Below are positions 34,364 through 42,411 of a stretch of DNA of 64,000 nucleotides, one piece after another; the stretch's first letter is position 1; the number at the start of each line of letters is the position of its first letter. Under the pieces are notes generated by a model. That model made no database searches. It was not told the origin of the DNA and saw only the letters and a program-made list of their open reading frames with translations. The translations under genes were made by a program, and so were the position numbers. The stretch spans positions 4,836,001-4,900,000 of the forward strand of contig NZ_CP160205.1 in NCBI RefSeq assembly GCF_041080815.1. Reading direction: 5' to 3'. The stretch is from Mucilaginibacter yixingensis (GTDB lineage Bacteria > Bacteroidota > Bacteroidia > Sphingobacteriales > Sphingobacteriaceae).

Positions 34364-34612
34364 GCTGTAATATTAGTTACAAAGAAACGGTTTTGAAAGG
34401 GAAACCTATAAATCTATATAAGGGAGCAGGCAATAGCTATAACGGCGGCCAGAGGCCGCGGGATAGTCGTCACTCGCGAAGACGCGAGCGACTGCAGAAT
34501 GGCGATAGCGCTAAACAGGAAATGCGGCATAAGCCGCATTTCCTGTTTAAATATATATCCAAAATTGAACCTCCCAATTCCGAAATCGCTCTCCCTTCGG
34601 GGGCTAGGGGGA
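34364..34612. repeat. Repeat block, inverse counterpart of 41.1-41.2 kb
   Basis: 34445-34494 (GCGGCCAGAGGCCGCGGGAT then AGTCGTCACTCGCGAAGACG..) is nearly the reverse complement of 41141-41191. A hairpin follows: AGGAAATGCGGCATAAGCCGC then ATTTCCT (34518-34545). A C-rich hairpin (34589-34616) reaches the stop of the M16 gene. No ORF. Confidence 0.8.
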
Positions 34613-35944
34613 TTAATGTGTTACCGGGTTATCATGCTTTAGCGTGCCGTTAATGTACAGCAGCGGATCAACCTGTTTTGGATCGCCCTGGTATACCCAG
34701 ATCATGTTACCGATGTATTTGCGAAAGGCATCGCTTACCTGGTTAACGGTTAGCGCCTGCACCTTGCTAACCAGCGTATTAATGCGTTTCCAATCGTTAA
34801 ACAAAACCTCGTTGCTCACAATGGCTCCGGCCTGGGCTCTGTTGGTTTCATTACGGTAATAAAAACTGGTTAAGTAAGTAGCTTTCATATTTTTCACCTC
34901 ATCGGCCGTAAAACCCTCGTGTTTGGTGCGATCTACCAGCTTATCAAATACAGCAATGTAATCATTAGGCTTGGTTGTTGACACGGTTATTTTGGCTACC
35001 GATGTGGCGCCCACAGAAAAGCGGGCTTGCGGTGCGTATGACAGACCGTTGTTGGTGCGCACATCCAAAAAATGGCGATCATAAAAAATGTTCATGGCTA
35101 TATTGAACGCATCAAAATCTATAGAACCTGCTTGCGGGCCGCTGGTTATGCCTTCAACGTAATTGGTAGCCAGCTCGCGTGCGTCTGACTTAAACTGATT
35201 GCTGTAGGGCCTGAAGAATGATTTTTTCAGGGTAAACGGCGCACCTTGTTTAACACCGGCCAGCATGGCTTTTACTTTCTGCTCAATATCAGCCTTTGGC
35301 AAATCGGCCACTACCACAATCAGCATTCTTGAACGGGTAAGGATGGTTGGGTAATATGCCTTTACATCATTTACCGTCAGCGCCGGCACCGTTTCCAGCG
35401 AACCTAATGGGTTAACCGCATAATCGCGCCCGACAAATGCCACCTTGTTGGCAAAGTTATCAATGGCAGCATCAGGCTGGCCGTCGGCTGCTTTGAGGGC
35501 AGTAATGGCGTTTTCTTTTACAATTTCGAAATCTTTTGCATCAAACTTTGGTTGGGTGATAGCCTCTGTATACAATGGCCACACGGTTTCAAAATCACTC
35601 TTGATACAGTTCATCCTCACTACCGAATAATCTTTATTGGCGTAGCCGGACATATCGGCGCTTACTTTATCCAACAGATCTTTAAACGCGTTCTTGTCGT
35701 GTTTCAGGGTGCCGCACTCCGTTAATGATGACATGGTCAGCGACTCGATACCCGCCTTGGTAGCCGGGTAGTTTTGCACGCCCCCTTTTATTACGGTTTG
35801 TATCTCTACAATATCATTACCGCTGGGCTGCACAATCACTTTAACGCCATCGACAGTGGTTTCATACGGCTCATTTTGTGCGTGGGCCGCGTTTATGCTG
35901 AATATTGATGCTGTTACTAACAGCAGAAACATGTTCTTTTTCAT
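34613..35944 (-). CDS. M16 family peptidase-like subunit, catalytic motif missing
   Basis: 443 aa exported M16 (pitrilysin/insulinase) protein; signal peptide ends near residue 22 (INAAHA). Two M16 halves are recognisable (VIVQPSGNDIVEIQTVIKGG at the N-terminus, later LSYAPQARFSVGATSVAK and FRKYIGNMIWVYQGD). Where HxxEH should lie it reads AGIESLTMSSLTECG, so zinc ligands are absent. It lies 21 nt after an M16 protein that keeps HxxEH; such pairs form heterodimers with one active and one substrate-binding subunit. Confidence 0.88.
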   Translation of the reverse strand: MKKNMFLLLVTASIFSINAAHAQNEPYETTVDGVKVIVQPSGNDIVEIQTVIKGGVQNYPATKAGIESLTMSSLTECGTLKHDKNAFKDLLDKVSADMSGYANKDYSVVRMNCIKSDFETVWPLYTEAITQPKFDAKDFEIVKENAITALKAADGQPDAAIDNFANKVAFVGRDYAVNPLGSLETVPALTVNDVKAYYPTILTRSRMLIVVVADLPKADIEQKVKAMLAGVKQGAPFTLKKSFFRPYSNQFKSDARELATNYVEGITSGPQAGSIDFDAFNIAMNIFYDRHFLDVRTNNGLSYAPQARFSVGATSVAKITVSTTKPNDYIAVFDKLVDRTKHEGFTADEVKNMKATYLTSFYYRNETNRAQAGAIVSNEVLFNDWKRINTLVSKVQALTVNQVSDAFRKYIGNMIWVYQGDPKQVDPLLYINGTLKHDNPVTH

Positions 35945-35965
35945 GTGTGATAATAGCTTTAAGTT

Positions 35966-37342
35966 TTACTTGGCCACAAAAAACGATGGTACATTGTACT
36001 GTTTGCTCAGCTCGGGCTTAATAATAATGCCCGATGTCATTGGCTTGCCGGTGATGTAAGTATCCAGGTACTTTTTGATATCGGCGCGGGTAACTTTCTG
36101 GTAGTTGCTGGTTAGGTCTGTATAATAATTGAGCGATGTGCTGCACCAGTTAAAACTCACCTGGCTTGGCAGCGATGATGGTTTTTCTTTGGCGTGGCTA
36201 TCATCGCGCAGCAAAATGGCTTTGGCATCTGCCAGTTGCTCATCGGTATAATAGTTTGGGTCATTAAGCATGGCCAGCTGTTTGTTGACCTCGTCATAAC
36301 ACTCTTTTATTTTGTTAGGGTTTGGTACGATGAAGGCATCAATCTCGCCGGTATAACGTGAGGTGCCGTACTGCAGGCTGGCGCTGGCAGCCAAACCACT
36401 GTTTACCAATGCCTGGCTAAATTTTGATGAGTTTAAGCTCAAAACAGTCGAGAAAACATCGGCAGCCACGGTAGCCGCAGAGTCAGTCAGGTAAGATGGC
36501 CCTTGCCATGAGAACATCATGTATGGCGTTTTGGCGATAGAAGACTCTTTTACAAAGGCCGTGTTTTTTGTCATCGGCGGGAACGGCGGGATAGGATATT
36601 TTTGTATCGGGTCAAAACCGCTGCTGGCCCAGTCGCCAAAAATGCTTTCTACTTTGGCAAAGGCGTCTTCGTGTTTAACGGCGCCGCAAACAATCAGCAA
36701 GCTGTTGTTAGGGAAGTAGTACTTGTTTTTGATCACCATCATCTTCTCGGGTGTGGCGGTATTGATTACCTCGTGAATACCGATAGACATTTTGCGGGTA
36801 ATCAGATCGCCCCAAAGGTTTTGGCTGATGCCATAAAATAATTGGAAGGTGGGGCTGCTTTCGGCACGCTGAAACTCGCCGTCAACCACCGGGCGTTCTT
36901 TCTGCATATCCTCCACCCTGTAAATCGGGAAACGGATGCACGAGTTCATAAACCGCAGACCGGTACTTAAGCTATCGGCATTGAAAGTAAAGAAATAGTT
37001 TACCCGCTCGTTGCCGGTAGTGCCGTTCCAGATGGCGCCCAGCTCCTGGGTTTTCTTCAGCAGTTTCTCTTGCGTCGGGTAATCTTTGTTGGCTTTAAAA
37101 AACATGTGCTCAAACAAGTGAGAGAGGCCGCTATACTCCGGTCCTTCGGTATAGGCACCATTTTTTACGGCAATCTCTACCGTGGCCAGTGGCACTTTGT
37201 TATTTTCAATAACCAGCACTTCCAGGCCGTTTGGTAATTTTTTCCAGAAATAGCCCTCGGGCAATCTTAACTGGGCCTGGGCAGATACAGCGCACAGCAG
37301 CGCAGCGCACAGGGCGAAAAGTTTAGTAAATTTCGGGATCAT
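35966..37342 (-). CDS. M16 family zinc peptidase (active subunit)
   Basis: 458 aa exported peptidase, signal peptide ends near residue 23 (AVSAQA). The inverted zinc motif HLFEH is in YSGLSHLFEHMFFKANKDYP (~76-80), and the distal Glu is expected near GNERVNYFFTFNADSLSTGL. Degrades peptides in the periplasm or at the surface. First gene of a bicistron with the inactive paralogue downstream. Confidence 0.92.
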   Translation of the reverse strand: MIPKFTKLFALCAALLCAVSAQAQLRLPEGYFWKKLPNGLEVLVIENNKVPLATVEIAVKNGAYTEGPEYSGLSHLFEHMFFKANKDYPTQEKLLKKTQELGAIWNGTTGNERVNYFFTFNADSLSTGLRFMNSCIRFPIYRVEDMQKERPVVDGEFQRAESSPTFQLFYGISQNLWGDLITRKMSIGIHEVINTATPEKMMVIKNKYYFPNNSLLIVCGAVKHEDAFAKVESIFGDWASSGFDPIQKYPIPPFPPMTKNTAFVKESSIAKTPYMMFSWQGPSYLTDSAATVAADVFSTVLSLNSSKFSQALVNSGLAASASLQYGTSRYTGEIDAFIVPNPNKIKECYDEVNKQLAMLNDPNYYTDEQLADAKAILLRDDSHAKEKPSSLPSQVSFNWCSTSLNYYTDLTSNYQKVTRADIKKYLDTYITGKPMTSGIIIKPELSKQYNVPSFFVAK

Positions 37343-37582
37343 ATATACAATGTTTCGTTAGTTACGCACTAAGATATTGGTTATTTGGCATGGCGGACAA
37401 TGATTCGGCACAAAAAAGATCATCGCTTTATGGATTGGATGCAGTTTGTGGGGAGATGTTACAAGGATAATTTATAGAAGACAATTACGCAGGCTTATTC
37501 TATCCATTTAATTTACTGCGAGTTAACAATTCCCCACCCGGGCAATTATTCCCACATTAATAATTAAAATTCTACACCCCAG

Positions 37583-37633
37583 ATGCCTTTTAAGCAAAAA
37601 ATAACGCCTTTTTCAAATTGGCATCACTATTGA
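37583..37633 (+). CDS. Candidate 16-aa peptide, copy A
   Basis: ATG 37583 to TGA 37631-37633 encodes MPFKQKITPFSNWHHY. Copy B encodes MPFKQNLPNVSIWHQY: same length, same first five residues, same Ser, Trp-His and final Tyr, with a divergent middle and no indel. No Shine-Dalgarno, as is normal in this phylum. The conserved ends may instead reflect an RNA stem. Function unknown. Confidence 0.35.
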   Translation: MPFKQKITPFSNWHHY

Positions 37634-37684
37634 ATTAGATTAAATGCCCTTCCAAATGGGCTTGTTTTTCATAGGTAGATGTAG

Positions 37685-37722
37685 GGTCGGAACACTGCGA
37701 GAGGGTTCCGACCTCTTTTTTT
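37685..37722 (+). terminator. Intrinsic terminator of unit A
   Basis: Perfect 9-bp stem GGTCGGAAC (37685-37693) / GTTCCGACC (37705-37713), loop ACTGCGAGAGG, then TC and seven T (37716-37722). Confidence 0.9.
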
Positions 37723-37886
37723 ATAACAATCTGGTTTATTTCATAAAACTCCCGCAGCCCCTTAAATTTTGCATTCGGCACCATCTCCAACATCATTCTC
37801 AGAGTCAAAACAATTTCCTTTGGGTTAACAATTCCACACATGGGGGCTTTTTTACAACATCGACAGTTAAAACACACGCCCCAAAC

Positions 37887-37937
37887 ATGCCTTTTAAGCA
37901 AAATTTGCCCAATGTTTCCATCTGGCATCAATATTGA
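37887..37937 (+). CDS. Candidate 16-aa peptide, copy B
   Basis: ATG 37887 to TGA 37935-37937 encodes MPFKQNLPNVSIWHQY. Compare copy A. Ten of 16 residues are identical. Confidence 0.35.
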   Translation: MPFKQNLPNVSIWHQY

Positions 37938-37988
37938 ATTAAGTTAAATGCCCTTCCAACAGGGTTTGTTTTTCATAGGTAGATGTAG

Positions 37989-38026
37989 GGCCGGAACACT
38001 GCGAGAGGGTTCCGGCCTCTTTTTTT
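37989..38026 (+). terminator. Intrinsic terminator of unit B
   Basis: Stem GGCCGGAAC (37989-37997) / GTTCCGGCC (38009-38017), the same 11-nt loop as unit A, then seven T (38020-38026). Confidence 0.9.
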
Positions 38027-38045
38027 GCCTGCAACTCATCAGCAT

Positions 38046-38076
38046 AAAAAAAGACCGCCCCATTACTGAAGCGGTC
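38046..38076 (-). terminator. Terminator of the Gln-rich protein gene
   Basis: On the minus strand: GACCGC (38071-38076) / GCGGTC (38053-38058) then seven T (38046-38052). It faces the unit B terminator. Confidence 0.9.
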
Positions 38077-38138
38077 TGTATGTTATCACTCACTTTTTTA
38101 TTACAGTGAGCCTTTAAATCAATCGGCTCTTGCTTAAA

Positions 38139-39845
38139 CTACTGCTGCGCGGGTCTTGCACGTTGATCATCTTGCTGATCGCGCTGACGCTGTTGTTGTT
38201 GCTGCTGCTGTTGGCGTTGTTGCTCCGCTTGTTGCTGGCGCTGTTGTTGCTGTTGCTGCTGCTGTTGGCGCTGTTGCTCGGCTTGCTGCTGGCGCTGCTG
38301 TTGTTGCTGCTGACGAGCCTGGTCTGCCTGTTGCTGTTGCTGAGCTCGTTGTTGTTGCATCTGTTGCTGACGAGCCTGATCTGCCTGTTGCTGCTGTTGA
38401 GTACGTTGCTGTTGCATCTGTTGCTGACGGGCTTGATCTGCTTGTTGCTGTTGCTGCTGGCGTTGTTGTTGCGTTTGTTGCTGACGGGCCTGATCTGCCT
38501 GTTGCTGACGCTGCTGCTGTTGTTGCTGCGTCTGCTGCTGGCGGGCCTGATCGGCCTGCTGGCGTTGCTGATCATTTTGTTGCGGCGTTTGTTGCGAGCG
38601 CTGCTGATCCATCTGCTGGCGGCGTTGTTGCCACTGCTGCTGGCGCTGCTGATCATTTTGCGGCTGCGCTTGTTGCTGTTGCGGCTGTTGTTGTGGTTGT
38701 GCCTGCTGGCCACCCTGCATACGTTGCTGACGCTGTTGCTCAAATTGCTGACGGCGCTGATCCATTTGCTGGCGGGCATTGTTACGATCGTTTTGGCGTT
38801 GCTGATCCTGCTGCTGTTGTTGCTGCATTGGCTGCTGACGCTGCACACGCTGATCCTCATTCACCGGCGGGCGGCCCGGCATGGTTACCGGCGTTGGCTG
38901 CCTGTCTGTACGGGGTACATTTGGCCTGTTCTCGCGCACTATGTGGTTATCTGGTGCCGCGGTGCGGGCAAAGTTGGTAAAACGGGTACGGTTATCACCG
39001 GCGGTCTGCGCAGTTCTGCCACGGGATACCAGCCCCTGGTTAGGGTTGGCGGTACGGTAAGCACGCGCATCAACCACTCTTTGCGGACGGGCACCGGCAT
39101 CTTGTCTTACAGCCGGACGATAAAAGTTAATAGCGCGGTCGTTATTAATGCGGGTTGCGCCTGGTCTGCCGGTGTTATTGATGTTGTAAACCACCACGCG
39201 GTCACGAGACACACGGCGAACATCAGCCAAACGCGGACCAATTACATAGCGGTGATCATTATAACGATAATCATTACGGATCCACCTGCTGCCGCGGATG
39301 ATGGTTACCACTCTTGTACGCGGCACATAGTAATTGTAGATATATGGGCTACAGATGTAGGCCTGCGGCGCAAAAGTCCAATAAAAATCGGGCACCGAAT
39401 AATTGTCACCAAAGGCCATATCAACATCTACACCAGGCCCCATTGGTGCCCAGCCGTAGTAGTCGTTGGTTTCGCGCCAGTCAACCCAGGCAGGTCCCCA
39501 TTCGTAACCAGGTACCCATTCCCAGCCATAATATTCGTCAAAATACCATCGGCCGTAGTGGAAAGGCGCCCAGCCCCAGTCAAAATCGCTTACCCAGGTA
39601 TTACCGTAAGCGGTTTCGGCCCAGTGGCCATCGGTAGCGTATGGTCTGAAATCTGCACCGGCATCCGGCACCCATACATCGCCATATTTCGGGTCATTAA
39701 GCCAGGTACCGTATGGAGCAAGCTCATCATAAAAGTCCTGGAAAGTAATATCGCCGCCATACTGAGCGAGCGACTTTTGCGGGGCTGCCATGCTAATAGT
39801 AAACACCATCAGCACCGTCCCTATTATTCTGCTAAGTTTTTTCAT
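38139..39845 (-). CDS. Secreted Trp/Tyr-rich protein with long Gln-rich tail
   Basis: 568 aa. Signal peptide (~1-27, ending SLAQ). Residues ~30-155 form an aromatic, YXWGXW-like/DUF6600-like repeat domain (LAPYGTWLNDPKYGDVWVPD, WVSDFDWGWAPFHYGRWYFD, GWEWVPGYEWGPAWVDWRE). A basic region (~180-330) follows, then ~235 residues of almost pure Gln/Arg/Ala with a repeating QADQARQQQ unit. The Gln tract is CAG/CAA-repetitive DNA, so it should be length-variable between strains. Function unknown; low-complexity surface or periplasmic protein. Confidence 0.85.
   Translation of the reverse strand: MKKLSRIIGTVLMVFTISMAAPQKSLAQYGGDITFQDFYDELAPYGTWLNDPKYGDVWVPDAGADFRPYATDGHWAETAYGNTWVSDFDWGWAPFHYGRWYFDEYYGWEWVPGYEWGPAWVDWRETNDYYGWAPMGPGVDVDMAFGDNYSVPDFYWTFAPQAYICSPYIYNYYVPRTRVVTIIRGSRWIRNDYRYNDHRYVIGPRLADVRRVSRDRVVVYNINNTGRPGATRINNDRAINFYRPAVRQDAGARPQRVVDARAYRTANPNQGLVSRGRTAQTAGDNRTRFTNFARTAAPDNHIVRENRPNVPRTDRQPTPVTMPGRPPVNEDQRVQRQQPMQQQQQQDQQRQNDRNNARQQMDQRRQQFEQQRQQRMQGGQQAQPQQQPQQQQAQPQNDQQRQQQWQQRRQQMDQQRSQQTPQQNDQQRQQADQARQQQTQQQQQQRQQQADQARQQQTQQQRQQQQQQADQARQQQMQQQRTQQQQQADQARQQQMQQQRAQQQQQADQARQQQQQQRQQQAEQQRQQQQQQQQQRQQQAEQQRQQQQQQQQRQRDQQDDQRARPAQQ
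38180..38830 (-). repeat. CAG/CAA repeat tract encoding the Gln-rich tail
   Basis: Degenerate trinucleotide-type repetition with a longer ~30-60-bp period (the QADQARQQQ unit occurs several times). It produces long but spurious leucine-rich ORFs on the opposite strand. Confidence 0.8.
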
Positions 39846-40068
39846 CTCCTATTATTCAATCAGGTTTAGTTGTTTGACTCTAAATATGACAAAATGTTTA
39901 ATGCATTTGTTTGGATGATGTGCTTGTTACCTAAAAATTAAGTTAACTGCCCATAATTCATACCAATATGTCTGTATACCAACCGGCCGTTAAGGTAAAT
40001 TTTTTTAAACAACCCGGCCCATTAATTTATTTATTGGATACTTTTACTCTACTAAACAACAAAGTAAT

Positions 40069-41031
40069 ATGAGCACAGTACACATTGCCCGCCTTGACCT
40101 TAACACCTACGTTAATGGCAGTGCAGAAGAGCGCAAACGCTTTTCTGACGATATTGGCCAAGCATTTAACGAAACCGGGTTTGTTACCATTACCAACCAC
40201 GGTCTGGACAAGGCGCTGATAGATAACCTATACACCCAGGTTAAAGCCTTATTTGCCCAGCCTGACGCTGTAAAGCAAAAGTATGAAATTCCTGGCCTGG
40301 CCGGGCAGCGCGGCTACACCGGTAAAGGCAAAGAAACTGCTAAAGGTTTTAAAACACCCGACCTGAAAGAGTTTTGGCAAATAGGCCAAACCGTTACCGA
40401 CGGCGACCCGGTAAAAAATGATTACCCGGATAACGTAATGGTTGAGGAACTGCCTGAGTTTAACACCGTAACCCGCGAGGTTTACCAGAAACTGGAAACC
40501 GCCGGCAAACACCTGCTACATGCTATTGCCGTTTACCTGGGTTTAGACGAGAATTATTTTGAACCAAAAGTGCACAATGGCAACTCTATCTTGCGCACGC
40601 TGCATTACTTTGGCATTGAGGATCCAGACAGCTTACCTGCTGATGCCGTGCGCGCCGGTGCCCATGAAGATATCAACCTGATTACCCTGCTGATTGGCGC
40701 CAGCGCCGACGGCCTGGAACTGTTAACCCGCGAGAACGAATGGTTCCCGGTGAAGGCACATGGTGAAGACGTGGTGGTAAACGTTGGCGATATGCTGCAA
40801 CGCCTCACTAATGGCAAACTAAAATCAACCACGCATCGTGTGGTTAACCCACCACGCGAACAGATGAAAAACTCGCGCTACTCAGTGCCATTCTTCCTGC
40901 ACCCAAAATCAGACATGGACCTGACCTCGCTGGAGTCATGCATTGATGCCGGGCATCCGAAACAATTTAGCGATATGACCGCCGGTGAATACCTGGATGA
41001 GCGTCTGAGAGAGATTGGACTGAAGAAATAA
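40069..41031 (+). CDS. 2-oxoglutarate/Fe(II)-dependent oxygenase (isopenicillin N synthase-like)
   Basis: 320 aa. N-terminal DIOX_N region (GQAFNETGFVTITNHGLDKA, ALFAQPDAVKQKYEIPGLAG), then the catalytic jelly roll: HxD in AGAHEDINLITLL (~201-203), DMLQRLTNGKLKSTTHRVVN with the third His, and Arg in NSRYSVPFFLHP for 2OG. All three iron ligands are present. Such bacterial proteins act on diverse small molecules; no cluster suggests a natural product here. The last bases abut a C-rich repeat. Confidence 0.85.
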   Translation: MSTVHIARLDLNTYVNGSAEERKRFSDDIGQAFNETGFVTITNHGLDKALIDNLYTQVKALFAQPDAVKQKYEIPGLAGQRGYTGKGKETAKGFKTPDLKEFWQIGQTVTDGDPVKNDYPDNVMVEELPEFNTVTREVYQKLETAGKHLLHAIAVYLGLDENYFEPKVHNGNSILRTLHYFGIEDPDSLPADAVRAGAHEDINLITLLIGASADGLELLTRENEWFPVKAHGEDVVVNVGDMLQRLTNGKLKSTTHRVVNPPREQMKNSRYSVPFFLHPKSDMDLTSLESCIDAGHPKQFSDMTAGEYLDERLREIGLKK

Positions 41032-41259
41032 AGCCCCCCGGCCCCCTGAAGGGGGAGTGATTTGGGATTTGAGAATTTCGAATTTTAATGTAAAACACAA
41101 AATGCGGCTTCTGGCCGCATTTTGTGTTTTACCATACTTGCAGTCGCTCGCGTCATCGCGAGTGACGACTATCTCGCGGCCTCTGGCCGCCGTAAGACTT
41201 TATGTCATCCCGAGCTTGTTGTCGAAACCGGTTTGGTATGACGAGTGAGGGCAATTAAC
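41032..41259. repeat. Repeat block, inverse counterpart of 34.4-34.5 kb
   Basis: C-rich hairpin (41033-41062), hairpin AATGCGGCTTCTGGCCGCATT (41101-41121), the 41141-41191 block (GCAGTCGCTCGCGTCATCGC then GAGTGACGACTATCTCGCGG), and GTCATCCCGAGCTTGTTGTCGA (41202). No gene. Confidence 0.8.
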
Positions 41260-42411
41260 CTACTTTACCATCCTCCCCTTCCATGAATACTTTCTGGTAT
41301 TACCCATCAGTCCCACGTACACAAAATATAAAATATGGATAGGCGATAGCAGCAACAGCAAAACCACCATCCAGCTGCGCCTAAAGAACGACATGATAGG
41401 CAGCAGGAACGCCGACTCGAACAGGATCTTGAACAGCATCTGCCATAAAAACAGCTTAATGAATACCGGGTTGAAGACACCCAACAACACATCCAGCAGC
41501 AGGAACAGGTTGAATAGCCAGATCACCACCGCCAGCGCCGTTACCTTGTGATCTTTATACTTGATTGATTTTGATGCCCAGCGGCGGCGTTGCTGCAAAA
41601 AGCTTTTCAGCGTGTGCTTGGCATGGGTATAAACTACCGCCTTGCTGCTTTTTAAGAACCCTATGCTGCCGGGGAAACGCTCGGCTACCTTTTGCAGCAA
41701 TAGTTCGTCGTCGCCAGAGGCTACATCGTCAATGCCCTTAAATCCGCCTACTTCATAAAAAATATCTTTGCGATATGCCAGGTTGGCTCCGTTACAGGTA
41801 GAGGCCCTGCCGTTACCAATAAACGATGCGCCGATGCCAATAAGGTAAGAGAACTCCAGCGTTTGCAGTAACTCAAACAGGTTCTTCTCCTGAAAATATG
41901 TTACCGGCGATGAGATCATATACCAATCATTGGCCTCGTAATAACCAACGATAGACGATAACCACTCCGGCCCCATCCGGCAATCGGCATCGGTGGCAAC
42001 CATCAGTTCACCAGAGGATAGTTTGATGGCCTCGGCAATAGCTTTCTTTTTATAAGAGTTAAGCGGTTCGGCTTCGTTCAACTGCAATAACCTTACACCA
42101 CGGTCTGCATAAGATGAGATGATGGCGGCTGTGGCATCGGTAGAGTGATCGTCTACAATGATGATCTCGGTCAGCTCATGGGGATAATCCTGCGCCAAAA
42201 GATCACCGATGGTCTTCTCGATGTTATCTTCTTCATTCCGGGCGGCAATCATCACCGTAACCTTGGTTTTGAAACTACGGGGTACCGGCTTGCCCCGTTT
42301 AAGTGATGCCCAACCGGTAATAAGGTAAACTAATATGGCCTGGTAAGAAGCCGTAAAAAGGAGCGATATTATACTATACGTTGTTATCAAAGAAGCGGAG
42401 TTTAAGTACAA
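41260..42411 (-). CDS. Glycosyltransferase family 2
   Basis: 383 aa membrane GT2. N-terminal helix, GT-A domain ~50-280: VMIAARNEEDNIEKTIGDLL, IIVDDHSTDATAA, DxD in VATDADCRMG, SGDDELLLQK, and QxxRRW-type FLQQRRRWASKS. Three C-terminal helices. This set matches processive or polyprenyl-type sugar transfer. Its start overlaps the end of the flippase-like gene by 38 bp, so they are coupled; acceptor unknown. Confidence 0.9.
   Translation of the reverse strand: MYLNSASLITTYSIISLLFTASYQAILVYLITGWASLKRGKPVPRSFKTKVTVMIAARNEEDNIEKTIGDLLAQDYPHELTEIIIVDDHSTDATAAIISSYADRGVRLLQLNEAEPLNSYKKKAIAEAIKLSSGELMVATDADCRMGPEWLSSIVGYYEANDWYMISSPVTYFQEKNLFELLQTLEFSYLIGIGASFIGNGRASTCNGANLAYRKDIFYEVGGFKGIDDVASGDDELLLQKVAERFPGSIGFLKSSKAVVYTHAKHTLKSFLQQRRRWASKSIKYKDHKVTALAVVIWLFNLFLLLDVLLGVFNPVFIKLFLWQMLFKILFESAFLLPIMSFFRRSWMVVLLLLLSPIHILYFVYVGLMGNTRKYSWKGRMVK

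Larger units (their letters stand above)
37522..37722 (+). ncRNA. Tandem unit A: putative small structured RNA / sORF transcript
   Basis: Begins with GTTAACAATTCC (37522-37533) and ends in an intrinsic terminator with a seven-T run. Between them: a 16-codon ORF (37583-37633) whose ends also pair as GATGCC / GGCATC (37582-37587 / 37620-37625), a small hairpin GCCC / GGGC (37646-37649 / 37658-37661), and a conserved single-stranded block TTGTTTTTCATAGGTAGATG. Unit B at 37824-38026 keeps the same parts in order. Not matched to any RNA family I know. Confidence 0.55.
37824..38026 (+). ncRNA. Tandem unit B: putative small structured RNA / sORF transcript
   Basis: Second copy, starting GTTAACAATTCC at 37824, preceded by TTCCTTTG (37816-37823), which resembles a -7 box. 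Relative to unit A the terminator stem has a T-A to C-G double change and the small hairpin a C-to-T change that turns G-C into G-U; both preserve pairing. Confidence 0.55.
37343..38113. other. Gene-poor region with two tandem sORF/terminator units
   Basis: 770 bp. The first ~165 bp are the upstream region of the M16 operon. From ~37511 to 38026 there are two copies of a ~200-bp unit spaced ~303 bp apart, described separately. The end carries the terminator of the Gln-rich gene. Confidence 0.7.

Noticed and set aside
37644..37937. 97-codon plus-strand ORF spanning unit A and B
   Set aside because: It reads through a strong terminator and ends at the copy B peptide stop; the matching frame of unit B diverges after the terminator.
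37635..37974. 10-codon minus-strand ORFs (MKNKPIWKGI and MKNKPCWKGI) in both tandem units
   Set aside because: They would need transcription against the direction set by the terminators; noted only as a weak alternative.
38180..38830. CRISPR-like periodic repeats
   Set aside because: Periodicity comes from Gln codons and the repeat units carry no distinct spacers.
38130..39869. 579-codon plus-strand ORF, extremely Leu-rich
   Set aside because: It is the antisense of the CAG/CAA tract and of the aromatic head of the Gln-rich protein; no signal or domain, composition fully explained by the opposite strand.
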